DNA from: an uncultured Oscillospiraceae bacterium
GTDB lineage: Bacteria > Bacillota > Clostridia > Oscillospirales > Oscillospiraceae
Direction: 5' to 3'
Length of the DNA: 33,543 bases
Assembly: GCA_934593275.1 (NCBI GenBank)
Contig: CAKTQE010000018.1
Span: 1-33,543 of the forward strand
Shown here piece by piece: positions 1 to 6,679 of the stretch. Under the pieces are notes generated by a model. It had not been told where the DNA came from. It searched no databases and was given only the letters and a program-made list of their open reading frames with translations. The position numbers were made by a program, and so were the translations under genes. Within the stretch, counting starts at the first letter, position 1, and every line of letters starts with the position of its first letter.

Positions 1-76
1 TAAGAATCTGTCCTATTTCAACCGGGCGTTCAAGGCCAGCTTTGGGCTGACACCAAGAGAGTATCGGCTCAGGTAG
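1..76 (+). CDS. AraC-family transcriptional regulator, C-terminal end only (partial)
   Basis: The window opens inside a reading frame (codons from base 2) that ends at the TAG at 74-76. The 24 visible residues contain SYFNRAFKASFGLTPREYR, the typical end of the second helix-turn-helix of AraC/XylS regulators, where the recognition helix is followed by the G-x-TP-x-x-YR signature. Such proteins bind promoter DNA as activators, usually with an N-terminal ligand-binding domain that lies outside this window. The target cannot be inferred. A hairpin at 225-270 probably ends its transcript. Confidence 0.85.
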   Translation, partial: KNLSYFNRAFKASFGLTPREYRLR

Positions 77-404
77 AGATGATGCACCACAATATGTTCA
101 TTCCTGGAGATTCCAGAGTACTCAAGCAAATTAGATAGGGTCGGTTGGAGCATCTGGCAACAACAGAGGATGAAACAAAGATATCATAAGGCAGAATTAT
201 CATAATCGCATTACAAGTCTATACAGAAAAGTCCTTTTGCTTCCCGTTTGAAGTCAAGAAGGGCTTTTCTTGAAAATACCGGGGCGCACACAGTTTTCAT
301 TAATAGCTATTTTCAATTATCTACTGTTTTATTTTCAAACTGACTGTTATCCGATCATTATTGATAACTCTGCATCCCCCGCATTGATCTCTCAAATAAA
401 GTAT
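77..404. other. Non-coding stretch with one hairpin
   Basis: No convincing gene was found on either strand between the AraC end and the truncated ArsC-like gene. The stretch is AT-rich and holds the hairpin at 225-270. Nothing else stands out. Confidence 0.5.
225..270 (+). terminator. Probable rho-independent terminator after the AraC-type gene
   Basis: AGAAAAGTCCTT (225-236) pairs with AAGGGCTTTTCT (259-270), a 12-bp stem with one T-G wobble. The right arm carries a T-run, as expected for a terminator read on the plus strand. The loop is long at 22 nt, so strength is uncertain. Confidence 0.55.
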
Positions 405-641
405 CTATGAATGACTTATCGTGCAATGTGCGGCTCTAAAGTGCTTTTCCTTATAAAGAAGCCCGCTGGTATTGAAGAACTTTTTTAGTGGAAGGCCGCT
501 TTTTTGATGCCACTGCCGGAGTTCGGCCACGGTTGGGTTTTGCTCCTTGATGTGGCGGGTCACATATGGAATCCCTTTGGCGTCAAGCCATTTCTGGGCC
601 TTTTGGCAGGTGGTGCATTTGGGGTAGCAAAGAAAAATCAT
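405..641 (-). pseudogene. ArsC/Spx-family thioredoxin-fold protein, 3'-truncated
   Basis: The product starts MIFLCYPKCTTCQKAQKWL, the CxxC-containing N-terminus of the ArsC/Spx/YffB-like arsenate reductase family, and continues with the expected region up to FFNTSGLLYKE around residue 64. It then runs into an unrelated tail and stops at 78 residues, whereas family members are usually about 110-120 residues. The start is normal, with AGGAGG placed before the ATG at 641. The missing C-terminal half means a deletion or rearrangement has cut the gene, so it is most likely non-functional. Transfer of function to a fused partner is not seen. Confidence 0.7.
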
Positions 642-731
642 GGTGGGATACCTCCTGTGGTTCGATATTTGGTGCGTTTCGTATACGCCATTGCTGTATG
701 GAAAACAATGGGGTTCGCAGCGATTCCGCGT

Positions 732-1544
732 TCATCTGCATTTCTGCCGCAGCAAAACCGTTTCGCAGACCCGGTTGGCAATCAGTTCCCGGTCACGGGC
801 GGGGTAGTATTCCAGCAGAGACTCCACCTTCTGCGCAAGCTGCGTTCGGGTAAAATCGGGGATTTCCAGCTGCTTACCATACAGGCTTTCCATGGTGTGA
901 ATTTGCCGATTGAAGGTGGTCTGGAACGGACGAGCCTTTGCCTGGGCAATCAGGGACTTGGGGATTATCTCAAAGGGATTATACATGACGTTAGAAAGGA
1001 GCCCTGCGCCCTGGTCGAAGATGGGACAGTAGTCGAACCCGCCATCTCTGGCAATGACCGCAATGTTGTTGAGATGCCGGTCGTCGTTGAGGACAAGACC
1101 GTCAATTTCAAACAGCAGCGTCAGGTACTGGGGGAACAGGGACAGGCCGGTGATGCTTGCCGTTTCCTCTGCCAGATAGGCCATTCGCTTTTTGTCGCTG
1201 GTCATGCGGCTTAGCGTCTCAGAGAGCGGCTTTCCTGTATATTGCTGGAATAGGTGTGCAAGGGTAATAATGGACTCGCCCGCTTTCAAAAAATTCGGAC
1301 TGCTGCACCCGGTCCGCTCCCGGCCATGAACCAAAAGACGCTCCATACGGTAGCGTACAAAGGTGAAGGGAAAATCCGCTTCCATGTTGCTGTACTCCAA
1401 TAATTGAGAGGTAAAGACCTCCGCCAGTGCCTCGTAGCCAAATTGGTCCAGCTTGTACCAGATGCCGCTGTCCAGCCATTTTTCCTGATTGCCCTTGGAG
1501 GATGTTTCCGCGATTTTCTGATCAGATACCAATTGAACGGTCAT
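732..1544 (-). CDS. HipA-like Ser/Thr kinase domain protein (putative toxin of a TA-type pair)
   Basis: This 270-residue protein resembles the kinase core of HipA, a toxin that phosphorylates a cytosolic target (glutamyl-tRNA synthetase in E. coli). The early SKGNQEKW motif (residues 17-24) fits the nucleotide-binding region. The catalytic segment NDDRHLNN (about 153-160) matches the HipA DRHxxN pattern, and PIFDQG (175-180) supplies the metal-binding Asp. It is shorter than classical HipA (about 440 residues) and lacks the N-terminal HipA subdomain. The ATG at 1544 is chosen because GGAGG lies just upstream and it overlaps the partner's stop as ATGA. This means translational coupling with the AbrB-like gene. 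The toxin role is inferred; a regulatory kinase is also possible. Confidence 0.7.
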   Translation of the reverse strand: MTVQLVSDQKIAETSSKGNQEKWLDSGIWYKLDQFGYEALAEVFTSQLLEYSNMEADFPFTFVRYRMERLLVHGRERTGCSSPNFLKAGESIITLAHLFQQYTGKPLSETLSRMTSDKKRMAYLAEETASITGLSLFPQYLTLLFEIDGLVLNDDRHLNNIAVIARDGGFDYCPIFDQGAGLLSNVMYNPFEIIPKSLIAQAKARPFQTTFNRQIHTMESLYGKQLEIPDFTRTQLAQKVESLLEYYPARDRELIANRVCETVLLRQKCR

Positions 1545-2080
1545 TTCAATTCCTCCACAGTCAGCCACAGATCATCCCCTGCCATGCGCCCCTGGGTTTT
1601 GCGGATAATTTCCAACGGCTCGTACCTGTCCACTCCAATTGCTTCCAGATACTCCTGTAGTCCGGCTCTGGTTTTCGGAATGCAGCGATCTTCCAGAAAG
1701 TGCTGGTAATCCTTCCAGATTGGATTCTTGTTATTTCCAAAGGGAAGTTTCAGACAATCCGCAGCGAGATTTTCAACGCATACCGTTTTCTTGGTTTCGT
1801 CAGCGGCAATCCGGGCGCAGAGGGTGTCCCCGGAATAGTAGGAGAGAAGAAGCACTTTGTGCTCAGCGTGGCGGCTGGCTTCCAGAAATTCCGCAAGGGA
1901 CAGCTTTCTGGTAATGACGATGGAAGCACCGTCGAAGCGCAGCTCCACCTGCCGCTGCTCCGGGGTCAGCCCCATTTCCTTGATCCAAGTGGAGGGGAGG
2001 GCCAGCTTATAGTTTGTCGCATTGCCCCCGGCTGTGCCGCCGGAGGTGCCGATGATCAGATTTGCGGTTCGTGTTTCCAT
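1541..2080 (-). CDS. AbrB/MazE-like DNA-binding protein, likely antitoxin/regulator of the HipA-like kinase
   Basis: The 179-residue product begins with a segment (residues 15-60) compatible with a swapped-hairpin AbrB/MazE fold: NYKLALPSTWIKEMGL, then a beta-rich VELRFDGASIVITRKLS. The C-terminal part, with KTRAGLQEYLEAIGVDRY, probably contacts the kinase or forms a separate helical domain. The gene comes first in the operon, and its stop overlaps the start of the HipA-like gene by 4 nt, the usual antitoxin-before-toxin order. A promoter at 2100-2128 is covered by two overlapping palindromes, as expected for autorepression. The ribosome site AGGTGA precedes the ATG at 2080. The fold call rests on sequence pattern only. 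Confidence 0.6.
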   Translation of the reverse strand: METRTANLIIGTSGGTAGGNATNYKLALPSTWIKEMGLTPEQRQVELRFDGASIVITRKLSLAEFLEASRHAEHKVLLLSYYSGDTLCARIAADETKKTVCVENLAADCLKLPFGNNKNPIWKDYQHFLEDRCIPKTRAGLQEYLEAIGVDRYEPLEIIRKTQGRMAGDDLWLTVEELK

Positions 2081-2095
2081 GGGATATCACCTCAA

Positions 2096-2128
2096 GAATA
2101 GTATATACTATTCGTTACGAATAATCAA
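2096..2128 (-). promoter_or_regulatory. Promoter with overlapping palindromic operators for the AbrB/HipA-like operon
   Basis: On the minus strand TTGATT (2128-2123), a 17-nt spacer and TATACT (2105-2100) form a good sigma-A promoter. An 18-bp perfect palindrome, GAATAGTATATACTATTC (2096-2113), covers the -10 box. A second palindrome, TATTCG-TTA-CGAATA (2110-2124), fills the spacer. This arrangement suits autoregulation by the first gene product. The binding protein is inferred, not shown. Confidence 0.7.
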
Positions 2129-2184
2129 TATTTTCTTTTGGAGAGACCTGTTCTTCAATTTAACAATATGGACTAGGGTGAGTT

Positions 2185-2568
2185 CTACAGATTCTCCGCA
2201 AAATAATGTTCCTTAGCATAAGCAAATACCTGGTTGAATTTCTCTGCGGCAATCCTGCTGATTTCCAGTTCTGGCTGCATCATATCAAAGGCATGTATAC
2301 CTGTGTGGTAAACATCCACTTCGGCAGGGATGCCTGCGCATTTCAGAGTTTCCATGTAGCGAAGTGTTTCCACATAAAACGGCTCTCCGTCTCCAACGAA
2401 GGTACCGGCAATATACCCGCCGCCGTGAATCCACAGAATCCCGGCGGCGTTTTGTGCGCCCCCTTTTGGAGAAAGCACCAACGCCGGGATGGAACCTCTG
2501 GCGGTGGGAATCCGAATTGTGGAGACGGCAATATCTTTGTCGGGCCTCATAGATCGCATGGGAATCAA
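2185..2568 (-). pseudogene. Alpha/beta hydrolase (esterase) with large internal deletion
   Basis: The first half shows the esterase/lipase HSL-type oxyanion motif in GILWIHGGGYIAG (residues 43-55). The last half shows the C-terminal part, TFVGDGEPFYVETL to DVYHTGIHAFDMM, with the expected catalytic His near residue 92. The two pieces are joined directly: the central part with the nucleophile GxSxG, the cap and most of the core is missing. The product is 127 residues, against about 300 for the family. The reading frame stays open across the junction, so this is an in-frame deletion. With no nucleophile the protein should be inactive. GGAGTTG lies before the ATG at 2568. Confidence 0.75.
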
Positions 2569-2716
2569 CTCCTTTTATGGACAACATATCACATTGTGGC
2601 GTACCTTTCAAGTGTTGTCCTCGGAGTTTTATGCTGTGGGACGAAGAAAACATTGGCAGTTGATAGAGAGCCGCTGCTGTCTGTGGCAGGTGGCGTTTTT
2701 ATCAGTAGTGCCTTTG

Positions 2717-2745
2717 TTGCCTTGCATATAAAGTTGTGATATGAT
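2717..2745 (+). promoter_or_regulatory. Sigma-A-type promoter for the phosphoesterase gene
   Basis: TTGCCT (2717-2722), a 17-nt spacer and TATGAT (2740-2745) lie about 100 nt upstream of the phosphoesterase start. The match is good; usage is untested. Confidence 0.5.
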
Positions 2746-2846
2746 GGGAGGAAAAGGCAGTAACAGATGTCAATAAAGTCTGGCAGCAGGTGCGGACATC
2801 TGCTTCTACTGCCTTGAAACAAGAAAAAGTGGAAGGAGCCATCCTT

Positions 2847-3302
2847 ATGATGAGAATAGGCGTCATTTCAGATACCCACGGCCTGCTCCGGGAGGAAGTT
2901 CTGGAAATTCTGCGCGGCTGTGACTACATCCTCCACGGCGGGGATATAAATAATCAGAGCGTGTTGGATACGCTGGAACAAATTGCGCCGGTCTATGCGG
3001 TTCGTGGAAACAACGACAAAGAATGGGCCGAGCACCTGCCCCATGACTTGACGGTGCAGCTGGAGGGCCTAAAAATTTTCATGGTGCATAATAAAAAAGA
3101 AACTCAAAATCTGCCGATTGATGCGGATATTGTTGTTTTTGGACACTCTCACAAGTATTTTGAGCAGGTGATTGATGGGAAACTCTGGCTCAATCCAGGC
3201 AGCTGCGGCAAGCGGCGGTTTGGTCAGGAAATCAGCTTTGCGGTTTTGACGATTGATGGGGAAAGCTATCGGGTGCAGAAAATCGTTTTGCCGCAGACGT
3301 AG
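2847..3302 (+). CDS. YfcE/MJ0936-family metallophosphoesterase
   Basis: This is a compact calcineurin-like phosphoesterase of 151 residues that hydrolyses phosphodiester or phosphomonoester bonds using two divalent metals. Visible motifs in order are SDTHG (8-12), HGGDIN, RGNNDKEW and FGHSHK, with a final LNPGSC, matching the YfcE-type layout. The likely start is the ATG at 2847, with GGAAGGAG eight bases upstream; a longer frame upstream has no ribosome site. It appears monocistronic, with its own promoter and a hairpin after the stop. The physiological substrate is unknown. Confidence 0.85.
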   Translation: MMRIGVISDTHGLLREEVLEILRGCDYILHGGDINNQSVLDTLEQIAPVYAVRGNNDKEWAEHLPHDLTVQLEGLKIFMVHNKKETQNLPIDADIVVFGHSHKYFEQVIDGKLWLNPGSCGKRRFGQEISFAVLTIDGESYRVQKIVLPQT

Positions 3303-3651
3303 GGATTAAACAGGATATACAATGAACGATGGGGTCAGGCGATGAGCCTGGCCCATTCATTATGGAAAAAGATCGAGTATAGAGATAAAATTCATCACGC
3401 CGATGTACTGCTTTCGCTCTCGTTGAAAAGAGTGGCGCATGGATGAGAAAAACTGGAATTTGAGAGAACAGCAAGCACAGCTGCTGTCCGGACACACGGT
3501 GATTTTGAGATAATCCAAAGCCATTATTCCTGACTGGAAATGTATGTCGAACTGTGCAGAAAAGTCCTTGCCGTTGTTCGCATTTTCGATTATAATTGAC
3601 AATGAAATTTTGTAAAAACGTGAAGGTAAAACTGCAACAGGAGTGCTACCT
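3303..3651. other. Non-coding stretch between the phosphoesterase and the defence island
   Basis: No gene is supported on either strand. It holds a hairpin at 3333-3355 (GGGTCAGGC pairing with GCCTGGCCC, one T-G wobble, 5-nt loop) that may end the phosphoesterase transcript although no T-run follows, and the promoter at 3568-3596. The base composition turns AT-rich towards the right, marking the left border of the island. Confidence 0.5.
3568..3596 (+). promoter_or_regulatory. Sigma-A-type promoter at the left edge of the defence island
   Basis: TTGCCG (3568-3573), 17 nt and a perfect TATAAT (3591-3596) precede the small HTH gene by 55 nt. It is the best promoter candidate upstream of the methyltransferase operon. 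Confidence 0.6.
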
Positions 3652-3864
3652 ATGAATTATCTGTCCGTTTCACAAACTACTGAAAAATGGGGTATCTCAA
3701 CCCATCGCATACAGGTTTTGTGCGGAGATGGACGCATATCGGGAGCAATGCGGGTAGGTGCGTTTTGGGCCATTCCGGAGGATGCTACAAAACCAACAGA
3801 TGCGAGGATCAAGAACGGAAAGTATATTAGAAACATCGAAAGCAAAAATGAGTCTCAGGTATGA
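3652..3864 (+). CDS. Small helix-turn-helix (excisionase/MerR-like) DNA-binding protein
   Basis: The 70-residue protein has the pattern SVSQTTEKWGISTHRIQVLCGDGRI followed by GAFWAIPEDA. This is typical of small winged-helix proteins related to excisionases and MerR N-termini: a recognition helix, then a wing with the conserved W-x-IP. CAGGAG stands eight bases before the ATG at 3652. It is first in the island, directly downstream of a strong promoter and 162 nt before the methyltransferase, so a role as regulator of the downstream genes or as an excision factor is plausible. The Lys/Arg-rich tail may add DNA contacts. Confidence 0.65.
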   Translation: MNYLSVSQTTEKWGISTHRIQVLCGDGRISGAMRVGAFWAIPEDATKPTDARIKNGKYIRNIESKNESQV

Positions 3865-3909
3865 TTAGCGACTCTGACTCGAAATAGACGGGGCTGCTCC
3901 ACTTCACAG

Positions 3910-3943
3910 GTGCAAATGAACGCACATGTTTCGTAATTTGCAC
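3910..3943 (+). promoter_or_regulatory. Inverted repeat upstream of the methyltransferase
   Basis: GTGCAAAT (3910-3917) and ATTTGCAC (3936-3943) are perfect inverted arms separated by 18 nt, lying 84 nt before the methyltransferase start. This could be an operator for the neighbouring HTH protein or a transcript hairpin. No partner is proven. Confidence 0.4.
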
Positions 3944-4026
3944 TGAGCCCTGTGTCATTTGTTCCCGCAGTAATAATCGAAAGAAATATATGCTGAATAG
4001 AATCTTTACGCTAGGAGATAGAAATA

Positions 4027-4953
4027 ATGTCTATAGATATCATTTCAAAGATACAAACTGGTACGCTACCAGATACAAATGCTACGCAGCTATTTTTAAT
4101 GGATGTTGAAAAATTTCTTGATGCACTTCCTCAGCAGCCACTGTTTGACCTCGTTGTTACATCGCCACCATATAACATTGGTAAAGAGTATGAGACCCAA
4201 AAACCTCTCACCGATTATGTTGCATGGCAAAAAAGAATAATCGAGAAAATATATCCGCGACTCAAGGACAACGGTAGCATATGTTGGCAAGTGGGCAATT
4301 ATGTCGAAAACGGTAGTATTACGCCACTTGACATAGAATTGGCTCCAATTTTTAAAGATTTAAACTTGCACCTACGTAACCGCATTATTTGGCATTTTGG
4401 GCATGGACTTCACAATAAGAATCGCTTTAGTGGTCGGTATGAAGTTGTTATGTGGTACACCAAAACAGACACATACACCTTTAACCTTGATGATGTTCGT
4501 ATACCTGCAAAATATCCTAGCAAGCGAAGTTATCGAGGCGAAAATAAGGGGAAATTGTCTGGAAATCCAAAGGGGAAAAATCCAGAAGATGTGTGGGAAA
4601 TTCCAAATGTGAAAGGCAATCACATTGAGAAGACAAACCATCCATGCCAATTTCCGGTTGGGCTGATCGAGAGATTGGTTCTCGCATTGACGAATGAAGG
4701 AGACTTGGTTTTTGATCCGTTTTCTGGTGTCGCATCTGCTGGTGTTGCTGCTTTACTACATAAGAGAAAGTTTTGGGGGTGCGAAATCATTCCCGAATAT
4801 ATGAATCAGGGGAAAGAGCGACTGGAGCAGACTGTTGCAGGAAGTATCAAGTATCGCCCTTATGATAAACCAATTTATGATGCGAAGACAAGCGCACTGT
4901 CAAAGATTCCCGATGAATGGAAGGAGGCAAGCAATGAGAACGCAGATATATGA
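4027..4953 (+). CDS. Beta-class site-specific DNA methyltransferase (N6-adenine or N4-cytosine)
   Basis: The enzyme transfers a methyl group from S-adenosylmethionine to an exocyclic amino group in DNA. The catalytic motif IV is TSPPYN (residues 45-50), and the AdoMet-binding motif I, DPFSGVASAG (230-239), comes after it. That order defines the beta class. HPCQFPVGLIERLV (205-218) fits motif X. SPPY is compatible with either m4C or m6A, so the base modified cannot be settled. The length of 308 residues is normal. TAGGAGAT precedes the ATG. The stop lies 20 nt inside the next gene, a BglII-like protein, so the pair looks like a modification/restriction couple at the head of a larger operon. 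Confidence 0.88.
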   Translation: MSIDIISKIQTGTLPDTNATQLFLMDVEKFLDALPQQPLFDLVVTSPPYNIGKEYETQKPLTDYVAWQKRIIEKIYPRLKDNGSICWQVGNYVENGSITPLDIELAPIFKDLNLHLRNRIIWHFGHGLHNKNRFSGRYEVVMWYTKTDTYTFNLDDVRIPAKYPSKRSYRGENKGKLSGNPKGKNPEDVWEIPNVKGNHIEKTNHPCQFPVGLIERLVLALTNEGDLVFDPFSGVASAGVAALLHKRKFWGCEIIPEYMNQGKERLEQTVAGSIKYRPYDKPIYDAKTSALSKIPDEWKEASNENADI

Positions 4954-5404
4954 TCATCGCAGTGGTCTTAAAGTAGTCCCCAATGATATCGTTGCTGATG
5001 TGAAGAATATAATCTGGAACATTAATCCAGCGTTATCCAAGAAAACAGTATCTAGTCTCAAAGAATCCGTACGAGAGCGCTTAGAGAAAGAGGGGTGGAC
5101 GGGCGAGTATCGCTTAGACGCAACTTCAAGGATCACGATTTCATCGTATTTAAGAGGCGTTGGGCTGTGTTTTCAGACCGGTAATGTTGGTCGTATATAT
5201 GCGGACCTTTTGAAATTGCAGACCCTCTATACAAAAGGAAATATAATCGCCGGAATCATTCTTGTTCCCCAGATAAAAACAGCAAAAGAACTCGGATCCA
5301 ATATGGCAAATTACGAACGTCTGATTAGAGAGTTGCCCATTTTCAGTCAGGTCATAACGATGCCACTTGTTGTAATTGGATTCGATGGAACGGAGGCTGA
5401 GTAA
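4934..5404 (+). CDS. BglII/BstYI-like restriction-endonuclease-fold protein, active site apparently altered
   Basis: The 156-residue product has a region (about 73-150) that reads like the core of BglII/BstYI-type endonucleases: VGLCFQTGNVGRIYADLLKL, then GIILVPQIKTAKELGSN, then NYERLIRELP, and a final MPLVVIGF strand. In that family the metal-binding signature is a Glu-x-Gln followed by FGN. Here Gln81 and GN (83-84) remain, but Cys79 stands where I expect the Glu. The Asp usually found just before is also not evident. The start at 4934 has AAGGAGG upstream and overlaps the methyltransferase gene by 20 nt. It may be a catalytically weak or purely DNA-recognising relative. The family call is from recalled patterns, not a search. 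Confidence 0.6.
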   Translation: MRTQIYDHRSGLKVVPNDIVADVKNIIWNINPALSKKTVSSLKESVRERLEKEGWTGEYRLDATSRITISSYLRGVGLCFQTGNVGRIYADLLKLQTLYTKGNIIAGIILVPQIKTAKELGSNMANYERLIRELPIFSQVITMPLVVIGFDGTEAE

Positions 5405-6678
5405 TGGACTTTACATACTCATTTGGATACCCTAATGTACAACGTACGTTAGCAATCGCAGAAGCTATCAGCAATTCGCATACAGGAGAAAAGTATCAAG
5501 TTGATTACCGTGGAAAGTACCGTCCCCTCCCCGTAATTGAAGTGCCCATTGAACTACTTGTTTATCGTATTGAAAACATTCGTACAAAAAGTTTGCAAAG
5601 ACAGTGGCTAGCGCAGCACCGCGATCTCCCCAGAGATTTATTTGTGAGTGATCCCTTTTCTATTGAAGCACAGGAAAATCAACATCAGGTACTAAAACTA
5701 CTTGTTGATAAAGAGAATCTGCTAAAAACATTCAGAGATAATGATAAGTTACAGCAGACTGAACCCTTAATTTGCTCTAACGATGGAGTTGTTGTTAATG
5801 GCAACCGTCGTCTATGTGCTTGGCGGGAACTATACTATAACAACAAAAGCAAGTACGCACATTTTCAAACTGTCCGTGTGGCGGTTTTACCTGATAATGA
5901 TCCTCAGGGAATGTATGATCTGGAAGTTGCACTACAAATCCATTCTGATATGAAAGCAGAGTATGTATGGCATGCAATTGCAGCTGATTATCAGGAAAAA
6001 TTTGATTCAGGTATGGATATCGGGGTGTTAGCAGCTAAGCAAAATAAAAAACCAGAAGAAATCAGCACATATATTGAATGCTACAATTACGCTGCACAGT
6101 ATTTGGAGTCCATCGGGCATCAAGACGAATGGATGCTAGTCGATAAACAAGAGTATGCTTTTAAACAGATTGTAGTTGGAAGAAAGAATATTACAAATCC
6201 AGGTGATAAAGAGCTTTTTCAGGAAATTTCAAGAGCAATGCTTCAGACTCCTGCGGTTGGTGATCGCTTGTATAAGCAGATTCCCAAAGTGGTCTCAGAG
6301 CTGGCTATTATTGCGCCAAAGCTGCAAGAAGTTTTTGGAATCAGCATTCAGGACAGTAATGACGATGATCTAGCGTTATTAACCGGCGGAGATACCAGCA
6401 GCGAGAATGCAACCAGCTCTCAAATTGCTGCAGGTATTCGTTTGGCTGATAATCCTGCATTGGTAGCACAGACGGTAAAATCTGTATTAGACACAACGGA
6501 TGAGCTTGAAAAAGAGAAAAAGAAAAAGAGTTTCATTTTTGACCAAGTCATGAAAGCAGCTACCTTGTTGACAAACGCTGTGTCTAATTTGGACGATGCA
6601 ATGAGTACAGAGGGTGTAGAAAAGCAACTCGACAATATTGAAGGAGCTTGTGCAGTACTTAGAGACTGGGTTAAGTGA
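5404..6678 (+). CDS. ParB/sulfiredoxin-fold-like protein of the defence operon
   Basis: The 424-residue protein has an N-terminal region (about 44-145) resembling the ParB/Srx nucleotide-binding fold: VIEVPIELLVYR, where ParB proteins list their target residues, followed by EPLICSNDGVVVNGNRRLCAW (120-140). NGNRRL corresponds to the G-x-RR box of ParB that contacts CTP or ATP. The middle is helical, and residues 330-360 form a low-complexity Asp/Ser-rich linker. A Lys-rich segment, EKEKKKK, precedes the final helices. Start and preceding stop share one base (TAATG), so translation is coupled to the BglII-like gene. It may load onto or mark DNA, or hydrolyse NTP; the exact job is unknown. Confidence 0.6.
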   Translation: MDFTYSFGYPNVQRTLAIAEAISNSHTGEKYQVDYRGKYRPLPVIEVPIELLVYRIENIRTKSLQRQWLAQHRDLPRDLFVSDPFSIEAQENQHQVLKLLVDKENLLKTFRDNDKLQQTEPLICSNDGVVVNGNRRLCAWRELYYNNKSKYAHFQTVRVAVLPDNDPQGMYDLEVALQIHSDMKAEYVWHAIAADYQEKFDSGMDIGVLAAKQNKKPEEISTYIECYNYAAQYLESIGHQDEWMLVDKQEYAFKQIVVGRKNITNPGDKELFQEISRAMLQTPAVGDRLYKQIPKVVSELAIIAPKLQEVFGISIQDSNDDDLALLTGGDTSSENATSSQIAAGIRLADNPALVAQTVKSVLDTTDELEKEKKKKSFIFDQVMKAATLLTNAVSNLDDAMSTEGVEKQLDNIEGACAVLRDWVK

Positions 6679-6679
6679 T

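Noticed and set aside
4835..4933. An N-terminal extension of the BglII-like protein
   Set aside because: It lies inside the methyltransferase gene without a ribosome site, whereas AAGGAGG precedes the ATG at 4934.
6638..6679. An upstream TTG start for the helicase, overlapping the ParB-like gene
   Set aside because: The ATG at 6680 sits one base after the preceding stop, fitting the coupling seen elsewhere; the TTG has no clear ribosome site. Not fully excluded.
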